NCBI GenBank assembly: GCA_947179155.2 | Contig: OX359274.1 | Span: forward strand, 49,137,564 to 49,201,563 | Length of the DNA stretch: 64,000 nucleotides | From: Hedera helix | Taxonomy: Eukaryota > Streptophyta > Magnoliopsida > Apiales > Araliaceae | Direction of reading: 5' to 3' | Shown here: positions 23,343 through 36,085 of the stretch, one piece after another | Numbering within the stretch: position 1 is the stretch's first letter | Layout: every line of letters starts with the position of its first letter | Translations under genes and position numbers: made by a program | The notes under the pieces: model-generated | What the model was told of the DNA's origin: nothing | Databases searched by the model: none | The model's input: the letters and a program-made list of their open reading frames with translations, nothing else

Positions 23343-25178
23343 CTAGAAGGTGGAGCCGTTCCATCCAAAGTGGGAGCCCTGTCAAAAAAATTTAAAAAAC
23401 TTAGCTATCAGAACAATGAAGGGTGAGATTCAAGGCCATGTTTGTTTGCAACGATTATAATCCCGGAACTATATTCTTATAGATTATAATTCCAATGCTA
23501 TTAATCCTATGATTAAATAGTCCTAATCACAAATTTATTTAGAATGAGATTATTTATTGGATAACTTAAAATAATCTCATATTATGCTTGTTTTGGATAT
23601 GATTATTTAAGAGGTTGGATAAAAACGTATCATTTGAACTATTATACCCTTATTGATAACAAAGAGATCGTATTTTTAGTAGTGTGAGTATAAATGTATA
23701 GAATATTATACACCGATCATTTAACAAAAAGTAAAGGTTAATTCTGTCCACGAATTTTTAATCCCAAATAGTAGGGATTATAATAGTATTAAATAGTCCC
23801 CCATTCCAAGTCACTTTGTTATTCGGGATTAATAGTCCTGAGTCCAATTTTTAAAACAAACAAGCAACTTAGGATTAATAGTCCGATCCCAAATATTATC
23901 CTTATAAACAAACATGGCCTGAGTTGCTGCAAACTAGTTCTTAAAATAGATGAATATAAGAAAAATAGGCATACAAAAGACTTAAGAGCTAATACAAAAT
24001 TATTTATGAATTAACAAGCTAATGAAACATCTTTCTTTACAAACAGTGAAGGTATATTTACATGATCTAGTACTGGTGTAAAGCATGCAGACATTGGGCA
24101 TATTCTTGACTTTCATTGGCCTAAACAAACAGAGAGAATGCAATGAGAAAATTTAAAGTGCATGACCCAGTATAGGGTTATTGAGTAAGCTGAGATTTCT
24201 TGCCTTGGAATCATAAAACTTCAGGAAAAACCGAGATTTGGGAACAGACAACTTGGTTTCAAGAATTTCGGAGACTGCAGCACTCAGCTTCTTGTTGACA
24301 TCAGGGTTAAGGCCACCAATGGACACCAACTCACCATAGGCCGCAGGCTGCTCCGTACCACCAAAGGCTATGGGCACAGATCCCTTCAACACAATCATCA
24401 CATACTGTGCATTGACAAACACATAATATCAAGGAGCAGATTACATTTTGAAGTAACAGTAACAGTAACATAACCTATTTAAATAAAGGGAAAACGATAA
24501 ATAAACAAAAAACGTATATCTATTAAACTGAAATCCTCAAACTATGCAGTCAAGGCAGAATAAGAAAAGTTTAATAACCTATCACCAAAAATCTGTCCAA
24601 GCCAGCTAACTTAATAGATGAATAGGTTTCTCTTGCAACAGTAGAAAAGCAGTAGGCTTCATGCCCTTTGACAATAATAAGGAACTATACGAATTCCCAC
24701 CACACTGGTAGCGGTTAAAATTGCACAAAAATGAATATTTTCTTCTTCTTCTTTTCCAATTTGGGTGGGAGGGGAGACAATATTATATCATATGTAGTAT
24801 TTCGAAAAATTCTAAACTATCCCCATCTCAATTTGAGTAATGCAATGTGACCTCCTAAAAAAGCCCCTTTTCTACCAAATCTTGGTTAGCTGATACCTGA
24901 CAAAATTTCCAGTTCCAAAGTAAAATTAAGATGAGATTACACAGAAATAAAAGGATTTATATAAATCAAGTATCAGTAAAAGATGAACAATCAACCAAAC
25001 AACAAAATCAGAAATCTACATAAAATAGGCACACATATAGAGAAAGAGAAAGTGAAAGAGAATATACGGCCTCAGGTTTGCCGATGAGTTTGGCGACAAC
25101 AGAGGTTGCTTCTGAGAGGATGGAGGAGGTGTCAACATCCTCCAGGCTCACGTTAGTCGAAAGGTTCAGGCAAGGCAT
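23343..25178 (-). CDS. MDL: MDL protein (MIF / D-dopachrome tautomerase-like)
   Basis: Three minus-strand exons: 25068-25178 (37 codons, MPCLNLSTNVSLEDVDTSSI...), 24204-24404 (67 codons, from YVMIVLKGSVPIAFGG) and 23343-23378 (GSHFGWNGSTF, stop TAG). All junctions are phase 0. The product is 115 residues, the normal MIF length. Pro2 (the MIF tautomerase position), the GGTEQPAAYGELVSIGGL core and the VPKSRFFLKFYDSK segment are present. Plant MDLs are small soluble trimeric proteins linked to immunity and flowering; their enzymatic activity is uncertain. Intron 1 (24405-25067) is GT-AG. Intron 2 (23379-24203) appears to start with GC (AAG|GCAAGA) and contains a MITE. The C-terminus has no SKL-type peroxisomal signal. 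No break was seen. Confidence 0.9.
23433..23920. mobile_element. MITE with Tourist-like termini in MDL intron 2
   Basis: A perfect 15-bp terminal inverted repeat (AGGCCATGTTTGTTT) bounds 488 bp of AT-rich sequence with repeated 'ggattaatagtcc'-type blocks. The terminus resembles PIF/Harbinger Tourist MITEs. No clear target duplication. A relative is at 60181-60527. Confidence 0.65.
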
Positions 25179-26253
25179 TTTCTCTGGCTACTCGCTCGCT
25201 GCTAAGATAAACCCTTTTGCTCAAAAATATTGGACTCGACTATTTTCTCCATCCACCCACCCATAAAAAGTGACAAAATATTTACTCTCTACCCAAAATG
25301 CCCTCTTCCTATGACTAGTTATGTGAAATTTATCTTATTTTCATACTTCCTCTGTTCTTGAAAAAATAAATAAAGGTACAATTTTTTTTTCCAAAAGGAC
25401 AAGATAAATTATATAAAATTAAAAAATAAATATGTCATTTATTGAGAGTCTATTAGTATAAAAAAATTAAAAATATTTATTATTTTATATAATCTTATAG
25501 GATCACTAAAAATAAATTTAATTTTTTTTTATTTTCTTTCCTTTATTTTTATTTTTTTTAATATATATGCAAATTGAATTTAAGGGCGTATATTATTTAT
25601 CTTTTTTGTCTTTAGTAAATCTTTCAAGTATACAATCAAAGTAGAATAATGATCTGGTGACAAAATATGAAGGTAAAAAAAATGAAAATATTGGTTTAAT
25701 TATAACTAGTTTATATTTTCAGTATACATGGATATTGATAAGGTCTTGATTATAATTAAGTATAACTATATACATTATTTTGTACTTTACACGTTCTAAA
25801 ATATAAAATTATTATTAATTTTTAAAAATTAATTTAAAATATTTTAAATTTAAAATTGTAATGATTTGTTAAAAATTATGAAATTATAAATCTTACAGTA
25901 AATAGTATTTTTTAAATAATTTATAATAATTATTTTATTAACTAAAATTAATAAAATTTATGTAAATTTAAATTAAAAAAGATTTTAATTTAATTTTATA
26001 AAATTAATAATAAACTTATATTTTATAACGGGAAGAGTATATCATTTTTATTCACCAAAATTATTGATCGAAGTAATCCTCTTGTTAGAAATTACTTGGA
26101 CAGTTGGACCAGCCCAAACTACGTGCTAACCCCAACCCAATTTGAAATACTCTTTTACCCTTCCGCAAACAAAAGCACGGCCCAATATTTTTCTAACTAA
26201 CCAGTCGTCTTCTTCAACAAGCTGCTGGTGACGCCTGTAACTGCAGAGCTGCC
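25179..26253. other. Intergenic between MDL and the SIEL relic
   Basis: Should hold the MDL promoter (reading left) and the former promoter of the SIEL-like relic (reading right). The middle (about 25370-26040) is extremely AT-rich with no ORF. No discrete motif could be supported. Confidence 0.45.
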
Positions 26254-29200
26254 ATGGAGAACAATTTCTCAACGAATTCCTCGAAATCACCAAAATCTCC
26301 ATTAAGTGTCCATGCCTTAACTATCGCAAGATCTCTCATCATCAACCCTTCAACTTCCGAAACACCATCTCTTCCATATTCGAAATCCTAACTTTCTCAC
26401 TCCACCCAGACCAAAACCCTAACTTTCTCTCTCTCCACCACATTTTCTCTCTCCTTTCCGACCTCTCCATCCACCGCCCACAACCCCGTCACCGCATCTT
26501 TACGACGGCCCATACTTTCTCTCTTCCCCAACAACTCAACTCGTTACGTCACCGACTCACTCGCTCTCCTCATCTCAATCGCCGAGCTCTACCAAACTTT
26601 ACTCCCATCAATGGGTGAGCTAAGCGAAGGATTATTTCTATCCCTGTGCTTCCTTCCTTGCATTGCCGTGCGGCATTGGCTTTTACTGAATGGAAGAGGC
26701 TTTCAATTCGTTCGTCTGTGTTGCTTACCGTTTTGCTAGTTGTTACAAAGGATCCATACCCTTACATCAGGAGAGTTTTGTTGGACGGATTGAGCAATTG
26801 CATTGTTTCTGAGGATCGTCGGATGGTAGAGGGATGCTGTTGTGGTGCCGTTGAGCTTCTATCTGATATGGAGGATTGTGTTAGACGTTCAGCTGTTCGT
26901 GCAGTAAGGCTGAACCTTTATTCGGATGTGTTAATTGTGTTTATCTAGTGAATTAGGAATAATATGTCTAATATACAAATGATCCTAATTCATACTATTC
27001 AGTAGTGCTATTTTCACTTGATTGTTGGCATTAAGAATGTTAGTGAACTTGTGATGAACTCAATTGAATGCTACAACAAGATAGAACAGAAAATGACACT
27101 GTCTTACTTTTGGAATTATATTGCTGCCACATTTGCATTTGGGTTGCTGTTTTATTTGATGTGCTTAACAAAACCAAGTTTGTAACTTGCGTCAAATATG
27201 GAAGCTACTAATGCCTGAATGTGAGATATAATCTGAGAAAAAGGAGAATTTAACAAGATATGCTTGTGTTGTAATTCCAGGTTAGCTAGTGGGGTCAGTT
27301 GCTTGTGTCATTCAGTGAAGGTGAAAGTAAAAGATATTGGTCAGATACATTATTTGAACAGGTATTATGTAAAAAACTTTCTGCATTATATTTCATATAT
27401 AAAAAGGGTCTACGAGAGTTCAACAGTTCTAGATTAAAAAATGGACAAGTTGACATACATAACAACCAAACACTACACCAAACGCTACATTCATCTACAC
27501 TATTAAAAAGTGGGGCATGACACGGATTTTAATATCATACCCCACTTTTTAATGGTGTAGAAAGATACGTATTTGATTGTTGTGTGTTTATACTTATTCT
27601 TAAAAAACAGTCAAGTCATGCATTCAGGTTGTACTTTTTGCATACACTAATGATCTCTTTTACATCTTGTACAAGTAAGTATGCATGAAGCACAAGGCTT
27701 TATACAATCCTTTTTTTTTTCCAGAAATTGTTGCGCCTTTGTTTTTTGTATAAATTTACACGGAAGTTGATAATTCTATATTTTGAGGCCGCTTCTAATT
27801 CCTGATCAATCTGTGGGGTATAGATTTGTGCAGACTATTCTATTGGTTTGATTAGTTTAAGAAATGGCATTGACATAGAGTTCATGTAACATTTAGATCA
27901 AGTATTGACTATTTGTGGGCAGGGAGGCTGGAAGAGAAGTCCTTATACAACCATTAGTGGGTACTTGTATTATGTTTTGGACATTGTAAATCTTAGATTA
28001 ACCCGGTTTAATACAACCAAACATGTATACTCATCTCTCTCTCTATTTCATACAAGAACATTGTTGCTGATCTGATAGGGTCAAATTTTGTCTGGGAGAT
28101 CTGCAAGATAATACAAAATTGTTAATCCTATATCAAGCATTTGGTAGAACATCCTCCTCCTGTCATTTTGTCACAAGTGTCACTTATATGGTGCAGATTG
28201 TTTTTTTATGGTGCTATCTCTTGCAACATTATGTTTGCAGCTTTGTTCAATGGTTAGAGACACGAGTATGTTTGTCAGACTTGAAGCTTTTGATGCCCTT
28301 GCGAAGATAGAGATGGTTTCCAAAGATATTTTATTACTAACCATTTCTAAGAAGGTTAATAAACATATTGAAATACCAGCACCTAGTGCTGTTGCAGCTT
28401 TTGTGCATGGACTGGAGGATGAATATTATGAGGGAACTTCTACTTGCTTTGTTTTATTTTATTTTTTGTTTTTGTTCTATTAATAACTTAATCTTGCTTT
28501 GTTTATTAACTAGGTTAAACTTTAACCTTATGAGATCTAGTCTGATACTTTTATGCTAAGAAGATCATATATAATTTCAAAAAAAGGTGGGATACATATA
28601 TACGTTGGATATGTGGAATAATTTATGTATATTTCTCAATATATTTATCATGTACAAATAAGTATGGTCATTGCCGATTTACCATCCTCTTTCCTTCTAT
28701 ATACCTTTTAATAAAAAAATTCCTTGTTCTTACTTTTATTTGTGAAAGTCTGGTTCTTTTTCTCATCATTATACTTCTTTTATATAAATGAAAAAGTCTT
28801 ATTTCTAGTTTTCTACATTAGAAGTTCGTTGGACAAACTTTAATGAGTGATCTACAAATATCAAGCACGCATTCTAAATGAATATTTTATTTTTAAATTT
28901 TTAAAACATTGAAAATTGTGCAACAAAATCTTGAGTATCTGGTAGTATTAGTGTCCAATATGTATCCCAATATGGTTACTTCATGGCGTAGTTTCTTAGA
29001 AGTATTTGTGCTTCCTAAGCATTCAGTGCCTTGTCCAAGTGTGAAGATTGGAGTATCTGCTCGGTACTACTGTGTCATGTTTGCTCTCATATATCTGGTT
29101 CATAAGTTCTGTAGCATGCTCCTTTCTCTTGTTGTAGATTTACTTAACTTCATTATTTGCTTTGCAAAGAGATTTGGTAGGTGGCTTTCTGATTATGGCA

Positions 29201-31239
29201 TTTTCTGCTTTATCTGGAGGTACAGAGATCTACTTGTTCTTCCTTGCATGTGCTTTCTATCCTTTCTGCTTACTTTGCTTGTAAAGCCTTGAATTTATTG
29301 GTGGATGTGCTGAATGATGATTCAATAGTTGTCCAATCACAAGCATTGGAGACAATGCATCATATGGCAAAATTTGGCCATCTTAAGTTCCAAGAAACAC
29401 ACCTGGACATGGTAAATTCCGATCCCTCTGAAATTACTGACTTAGAATTATCTTCATAGATTGTGTCAATGTTGAATGGATTTGCTTAATTTCCTACTTA
29501 TTATGCAAATTTTGGAACATAGATTTTGCTTAGTCAGTTCATTCAAATGTTTCCATATAATAATTTTCTTTCTAGCATCTCGTCTAATGGTGTCAAGAAT
29601 ATGTTTTCATGTAACTGATTGCATGGTTGCATCTATTTTGGAATTGGAAAATTGCATTTTGCAGAACTATTTGGCATATATTTACTTGCATATAAAAAAA
29701 CTGTGTGACATATATTTGGGCATTATTTCCTCCTTCAATCTAGTGACTTGCTTACACTGTTTTCTCATGGTAAATGAAAATCATTGGTTGGGTTTTGCAG
29801 TTCCTTGGCACTCTAGTTGATGCTTCCACCTCGATAAGATCTGCAGCAAGGAAAATAATTCGGTTGACCAAGCTACATAATTCAGCAATGTTTAAATTAT
29901 GTGTTAGTGCCCTTGTCGAAAATCTGAAAATGAATCCACAGTTTAGTAGTTCTTAAGTCTTAGTTTCCTTACACATATAAAATCATACATCTCTTATAAA
30001 GAATTGCCGTAGCTTCATAATAGTGAGCTAAAGTATGGTGTAGCCATTTAGCTTTACTGCTATGATTATTTATTTCGCCTCATTCTTGTTAGTGCTAATG
30101 CTTTTTGTCCTTGTAAAATATTTCAAGACGAAGCTGATGTATTTTCTGTTCTCTTTAATGTTGGTCGGAGTCATGGGAGTTATGCTATTAGCATTGTGGA
30201 GGAGGTTTCTCAAGAGGTTAGTTTTGTTCCACATTGGCGATGTTATATCAATTGTTTTATACCAACATTTTCTCATTTTTGCTTTTCTTTTTCTTTCTTT
30301 CCCTTTTGACTGAACATATCTGATTAGATGTTTAGATGTTAATTTTTTGTCTTTTGTGACTAGTAAACTGCATGCATGGAAGAGTTGCACTCACTATGAT
30401 ACATGGACTTTTCACTTTGCCCTGAAGTACCTATATTTGACACCCGACATTTGACACTCGAACAAGGCTATGAGTACTGGACACTTCATTTGAGTGTAAG
30501 AAATTAGCAAAATTGAGGAGTACGCGTGTCGTACTCCTCAAAGTACCCGTATCTAACCAAACACTCTATTCGAGTCCATGTAACTTGCGCACTTTCAAGT
30601 CTTAATTTTTGGAAATATGAAATGTTCTTTATGAGCTAGTTTCATTGTATGGGAGCTTTTCTCCATTTTGTTGGCCAAACTGCGGTTTTGTATCATTTTG
30701 AGTCCAGGATAAGTTAGTTGCTTACACATCTGAAATTATTAAATCTAATTTGTTTTAGACAATTGTTGGAATGAACACAAACTTTTATTTGTTTCTTGCG
30801 TAATATTTACTATGTCCACGTGCTACTTGTCAATGGACTTTTGGAATTATATGTATTCATGAGTAATGTACCTTTTTTAATTTAGCATTAGTAGATATTG
30901 GGTTAAGTAATTTTCAAGCCTATCAGTTTGTGTAATACTCTTGCCAAAATATAAATATAAAAAAATACTTTGTACAAAATAATGTGTGATTTGTAACTTT
31001 TTTAATATTATGGGATTGACGTAGGAAGTAAATTTTATACTGTATATTATACATTTTTACCATGTGTATATGTGTGTGGTGTGTGTTTTGATCTTTGTAT
31101 ATATCGGCTTTTATAAAATTTCAGCAGTCCTAAAACAAGTTTATTTTATGTTTCAGTTAGATCTTTTTTTGAAGGCAGGTTGGGCTTTGATAGTGCAAAA
31201 ACTGCTTCACTGCTAGTGCTGGCCATCTCAGCTCCATAG
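26254..31239 (+). pseudogene. SIEL / Integrator subunit 4-like gene relic
   Basis: Seven exon-like blocks match the plant ARM-repeat protein SIEL (SHORT-ROOT-interacting, INTS4-like) in order: 26254-26903, 27281-27361, 28241-28432, 29220-29411, 29801-29941, 30128-30216 and 31157-31239. Recognisable pieces include TKDPYPYIRRVLLDGL, VRDTSMFVRLEAFDALAKIE, LVDVLNDDSIVVQSQALETM and FLGTLVDASTSIRSAARKI. Breaks: at least two frameshifts in exon 1 (stop TAA soon after the first about 48 codons; another shift near 26690), an in-frame TAG at 27287, lost splice donors after 28432 and 29941, and a TAG ending exon 7. Later exons are missing. Introns are retained, so it is a duplicated or decayed gene, not a processed copy. 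The intact protein helps intercellular SHORT-ROOT movement and is embryo-essential in Arabidopsis, so a working copy should exist elsewhere. Confidence 0.82.
27453..27595. mobile_element. Fold-back MITE, family F, in SIEL relic intron
   Basis: Arms near 27453 (acatacataacaaccaaacac) and 27590 (gattgttgtgtgttta, inverse) surround CTATTAAAAAGTGGGGCATG and its near complement CCCCACTTTTTAATGG. This is the clearest copy of the family. Confidence 0.65.
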
Positions 31240-32849
31240 GTATGGAGTGCTTATCTGAGGATTATCTTTTGTTAAGAAATTATAGGGGGCCAAAACATGA
31301 GCCTGCATACCTTTGCAAGGAAAAACAAGTGCATCTTTCCATGATTGTCAAGTAGTTGTGAACCATTGTTTGCGTAAACATTTGTGTTGTGAAAATAGAG
31401 TTCCGCTATATGCTATATATGACGACAAATTTATGTTAATATTTAATGTCGATAAATTTATTATTTATTATTTTTTTTATGTTAGAATAAATGTCAATAT
31501 TTTAAAACTTATCATCACACATTTATTATCACGTCCTTATTCATATCCACTTTGGTGGATACGAAAATATCATCATATTTTCAGAAGAATCTCAAGTTTA
31601 GTTTTGGCCTAAATATGTACGTAGTGATAAACATGAGTGAGTAGATGATGATACTTATTACTTCTTCTTCTTTTAAGGCATGGATGGATATTATGCTTTT
31701 TATTCAAAAGCATTTTTTGACCTTAAGCTTTTTTCCCCGTTAGCAAACTAATTTTGTAATTAAAGCAGACCTTGTCATTTGAAAAGTTTGTAACAAAGTC
31801 AAAAGTACGCCCCTCCGAAAAAGCAAAGTGATGATCTGAAATAATTACTTTGGCAACTTATGGATTTTAAACAATAATAATTTTACTATTTCGATGCATA
31901 AAGCCAAAACATAACTACCTTTTTCGTTAAATGATAATTTCTTCTTCATGTTTGCTGCTTGATTTACTTTGATTTCTTTTAATTAAATATGCATTCTCCT
32001 TATTTGATATTATTAGATATCATTTTGTTTTTTGTTTTTATGATCATATAGTTTTTTCTCTGGTTACGTGACGAGAGGAATAAACAGTTAAAATATCCAA
32101 CTCAAAATTAATCGACCATAATGAGTAGAGTAGTCTCAGCATGTGAGCTGTTAGCTCTACACATGAAGATACTCTTAAATCTCTGATACTAAATTAAAGT
32201 ATTTAATTTAAAATTAATTAATAATGAATGACGTAGTCTTTCAAATTATATATTCTCAATATAAACATGACGAAATGATCAAATAAAAATTTGCTAACGT
32301 ATCTATATTTAATCACTTAACTAGTTATAACCAACAGATAAAATTTTGTGTTGAAATGTTGAACCATGCTACAATATTGAGAGTGGATAACAAAAACAGT
32401 GGGTTAGTGAGTAAAATGATCATGATTAGTGGGGTTACATATAAATAATAAACTAATTAATCACATTAAGTATATACTTCATAAGATTCCTAAAATTCTT
32501 ATTGGCATGAATGATAGATATAACTCGCACTTATGAAGCCACGTAGCCTGTTTAAGAATTTAAGGACAAACCAAGCAAAATATTATAGTCGTACTTGCTT
32601 TTAGTCCACAACTTGGGGCCGAAGGTCTCCTCCACGGGTGACAGATCCAATAGTACATGCTATTGAGTTGATTTGGTTATCAAAGTTAACTTTGGTAAAT
32701 TATTTGAAAGATACTTAAATTATTATCGTCGAAATAGCCATACAAGTTCTGCAATACTTTATTTATTTATTTTCCAAAATAAATGACCAAAATAATTTTT
32801 AAAATTAGAAGGATAAATACACAAGTGAGAGCCTTATTTTTTAAGGGAA
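31240..32849. other. Intergenic, no gene seen
   Basis: AT-rich spacer from the last SIEL-like exon to the element C target duplication. A 99-codon ORF at 31313-31612 has AT-driven composition and no family resemblance. Nothing else is supported. Confidence 0.5.
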
Positions 32850-32854
32850 TAAGT
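32850..32854. repeat. Target site duplication of element C (left)
   Basis: TAAGT before the TGTAAGACCCCG LTR start. The same five bases are at 42477-42481, after the 3' LTR. Confidence 0.9.
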
Positions 32855-35800
32855 TGTAAGACCCCGAATTTTATGAAATACAAAATTTAATTTTTCTTCA
32901 TATATATTTTTTTTGAAACAGTAAGTGGTTAAATTAACAAAATTGAAAGTTAAGGATGTTATGTGCAAATTTTATTTTGTCGGACAATATTCGCTTTGTC
33001 GGGGAATATTCGTTTGGTCGGGGAATATTCGTGCCGTACGACGGCGCCGAAATAATAAATTATTGGTGGACCCCACAACGGAATATTTGTCGGATATAGA
33101 AAACGACAGAAGTAACCTTTTTAAATAAAAATAGTCAACGGAACTGTTAAAATACCGGTGATAAAAGAATAGTAGCATACGGTAGTTTATGGTATTTTCT
33201 GTAGCACACGGTACTCTACAGTAACACACGGTATTGCATAGTGTCTCATATTATTGGTCTGATAATTGACACCGTAACTGTTACGCATCATTTCATCGAT
33301 AATTGTCACTGCATAATATTTTATATTATCAATTCAATAATTGTTGTTACACAGTATTTTGCATTATTGATTTAATAATTGTCATTACACTGTATTTTAT
33401 ATCATTGAGTCAATAATTGTTGTTGCACTGTTTTTAAAATTATTGAACCTAATAATTGTCACAGTAACATATGCACAGTAATTCACATTATTGAATCAAT
33501 AATTGTCATTACACAGTAACGTATGCTTTATTTTACATTATTGTTATCTCTATTATGATGTTATTTAAACAGTTGTATTTCATTAATTTATTGACTTGAT
33601 ATCTAAGAGCTAACTATACTGTATTTATAACAATTAGTCATAATAATTGAATTGATAAAGTTATTTATTTATAATATAAAGTTAGGTGATTATTAGGTGA
33701 TATGAAATGAATGGTGTAGATTAAAGTGTGAATTATTGTGGAATAATTGAATTGATTTGTTTATAATATAAAGTTAGGTGATTATTAGGTGATATGAAAT
33801 GAATGGTGTAGATTAAAGTGTGAATTATTGTTGAATAATTAAATTGATTTGTTTATAATATAAAGTTAGGTGATATGAAATGAATGGTGAAGATTAAAGA
33901 TAATATAATATTTGAAATGGATGGTGTAGATTAAAAGATGATCTTTAAATGAATGGTTTAGATTAAATGAATGATAAGATTTTTGGCTATAAATAGAAGC
34001 CTTAACTTAAGGATTTTTCATAAACTTCCTTACTTGTTCTTTCTTTTTCTCTCTAAATACTTCTTGTGAAAGTTCTCTCTAAGTGTGCGTAAGTCATCTT
34101 GAGTATTTGTGAAGATCTATAAGTATACGTGTACTGTTCAAGTTAATCAACCTCATTTAAATCAATATCCAGTCACGTGTTGAGGTAAGGGATGTCATTT
34201 TTTTTTTCATACTCTCAAATTTACTACTTGTAAGGGATACCATCTTTTTCATCTTCCATTATTCAAACGTACTATGGTAAAGGATTATCATTATTTGATT
34301 CTCGATAATAATATTGTTTCTTCCTTACTCATAAGACGTGCCTTTTATTTCCATGTATTAAATTGTGGGAATAACCTTACGGAGCGGATTGCCGCCTGTT
34401 GGTGAATAACCTTTCGTATTCATTCATTATTAATCTCTGAGAATAACCTTACGGAGCGAATTGCCGCCTGTTTGGTGAATAACTCTTTGTACTCAAATTC
34501 TATTAAATTGTGGGAATAACCTTACGGAGCGGATTGCCGCCTGTTGGTGAATAACCTTTTATATTCATTCATTATTAATCTCTGAGAATAACCTTACGGA
34601 GCGGATTGCCGCCTGTTTGGTGAATAACTCTTTGTACTCAAATTCTATTAAATTGTGGGAATAACCTTACGGAGCGGATTGCCGCCTGTTGGTGAATAAC
34701 CTTTTGTATTAATTTCCTTCACCTTTTGTTAATCAAACCTGCTACGGTAAGGGATATTATTTTCTTTTATACTCCTAAATCGAAATTTATTATGGAACTA
34801 TTGCTTCTATAATTCCTGAAAATATTATATGTTCCATAATAGTTGAACTTCATTATTTCAACTGAACCTTCCTATTTACGTGAACCTTTCTATTGAATTG
34901 TAACCGTTATTCTGAACTGTAGATCTTGAATTTCACTCCACATCATGTTGACAATTTGGACATTATTTGAATCTGTACAAAGTAAACTTCCGATACTTAT
35001 TGTTATCCTATTTCTTCTGTTCATCATTTATATCATTCTAATCATCCAAAAATCAAGCTGTTGTGAATATCTGTGGCCGGGGGCACAGATGTGATATATT
35101 TGTTGAACAGATGATAGGTTAAAGGCGATATAATAGGTTAAAGGCGATACATCTGTTCGGTGTCTTTTATGGCACGTGGTGAATGTTCTCTTTGGCCCGT
35201 AGTGCAAAGATGAACTGTTGTTTGGTATGATTATGACCAAAGGCTGAATCTGGTATAATCATGACCGTTGGTGCTATATTGAATATCTTTGGCCCGTAGT
35301 GCAAAGATGAACTGTTGATGTGCATGATTATGATCAGGAACTGTGAATTTATATTATCATGACTAATGGTATTTCAGATGATAAAAGTTGATGATGTTTT
35401 TACGAAAAAGAGAAGCGAGTGGACATTATAATCTGCATTATTCTTCTAATAGATTGCTCATTCCGCTGCTATTATTGATCTGAACGTTGTTTAAGAATTT
35501 AACTGCAGTTTTTGATATAAACCTTGTAGTCTATTGTATTCTATCAAGAACTCAACTGTTGAAGACTAATGATAATTTATTCGTCATTATCTTAGTCATG
35601 ATATTCTTTACTGGGCTATTTGAGCTCACCCTTTCTTTTGTTCCATTGTTTTTCAACAGGAGATGAAAACATAACAGGGTCTAGCCGGGGAATGGAGTGA
35701 GGGTCCGAGGAATAGTTATCATAGTCTTCACGTTTTGTAAAATAGTGTGGCAATAATAGTGAAGACTTAGTTGTGTATTAATATACACTGTATTGTTGTA

Positions 35801-35885
35801 CGTTGTGCTTTGTTGTAATAATTTTGTTGTAGTTTTTTGACGACTCAAGTTTGGGCTGTGTGGGCCCAGATTTGGGGGCGTCACA
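32855..35885 (+). mobile_element. Element C 5' LTR
   Basis: 3031 bp, TGTAAG...TCACA. It is homologous to the element B LTRs but about 480 bp shorter. It has fewer 92-bp repeats and a different, shorter segment (about 34088-34230) where B has about 5385-5860. TATA box at 33988; five GC-rich repeats at about 34368-34710. Confidence 0.92.
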
Positions 35886-35886
35886 G

Positions 35887-35898
35887 TGGCATCAGAGC
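35887..35898 (+). other. Primer binding site of element C
   Basis: TGGCATCAGAGC starts one base after the LTR end. It has a C where the usual initiator tRNA-Met site has T, the same variant as in element B. Confidence 0.82.
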
Positions 35899-36085
35899 TT
35901 AGGGATATGGTCTTTAATGGAGATCTGGGGTTAGAACTAGGAGGGGAGAGACGAATAGAATCAATTACTAGTGTGTCCTACCTAAATTAGATTTTTTTTA
36001 TCTAATGAATCGATTTGAATGTAGGAACATGAAGAGATGAGTCAGTTTATTTGAACTAACATTTATTTTGTGACCACAGTTAAGT

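Noticed and set aside
30062..30390. Hydrophobic ORF on plus and basic ORF on minus
   Set aside because: They overlap the sixth exon of the SIEL relic in other frames. The T-rich intron explains the hydrophobicity.
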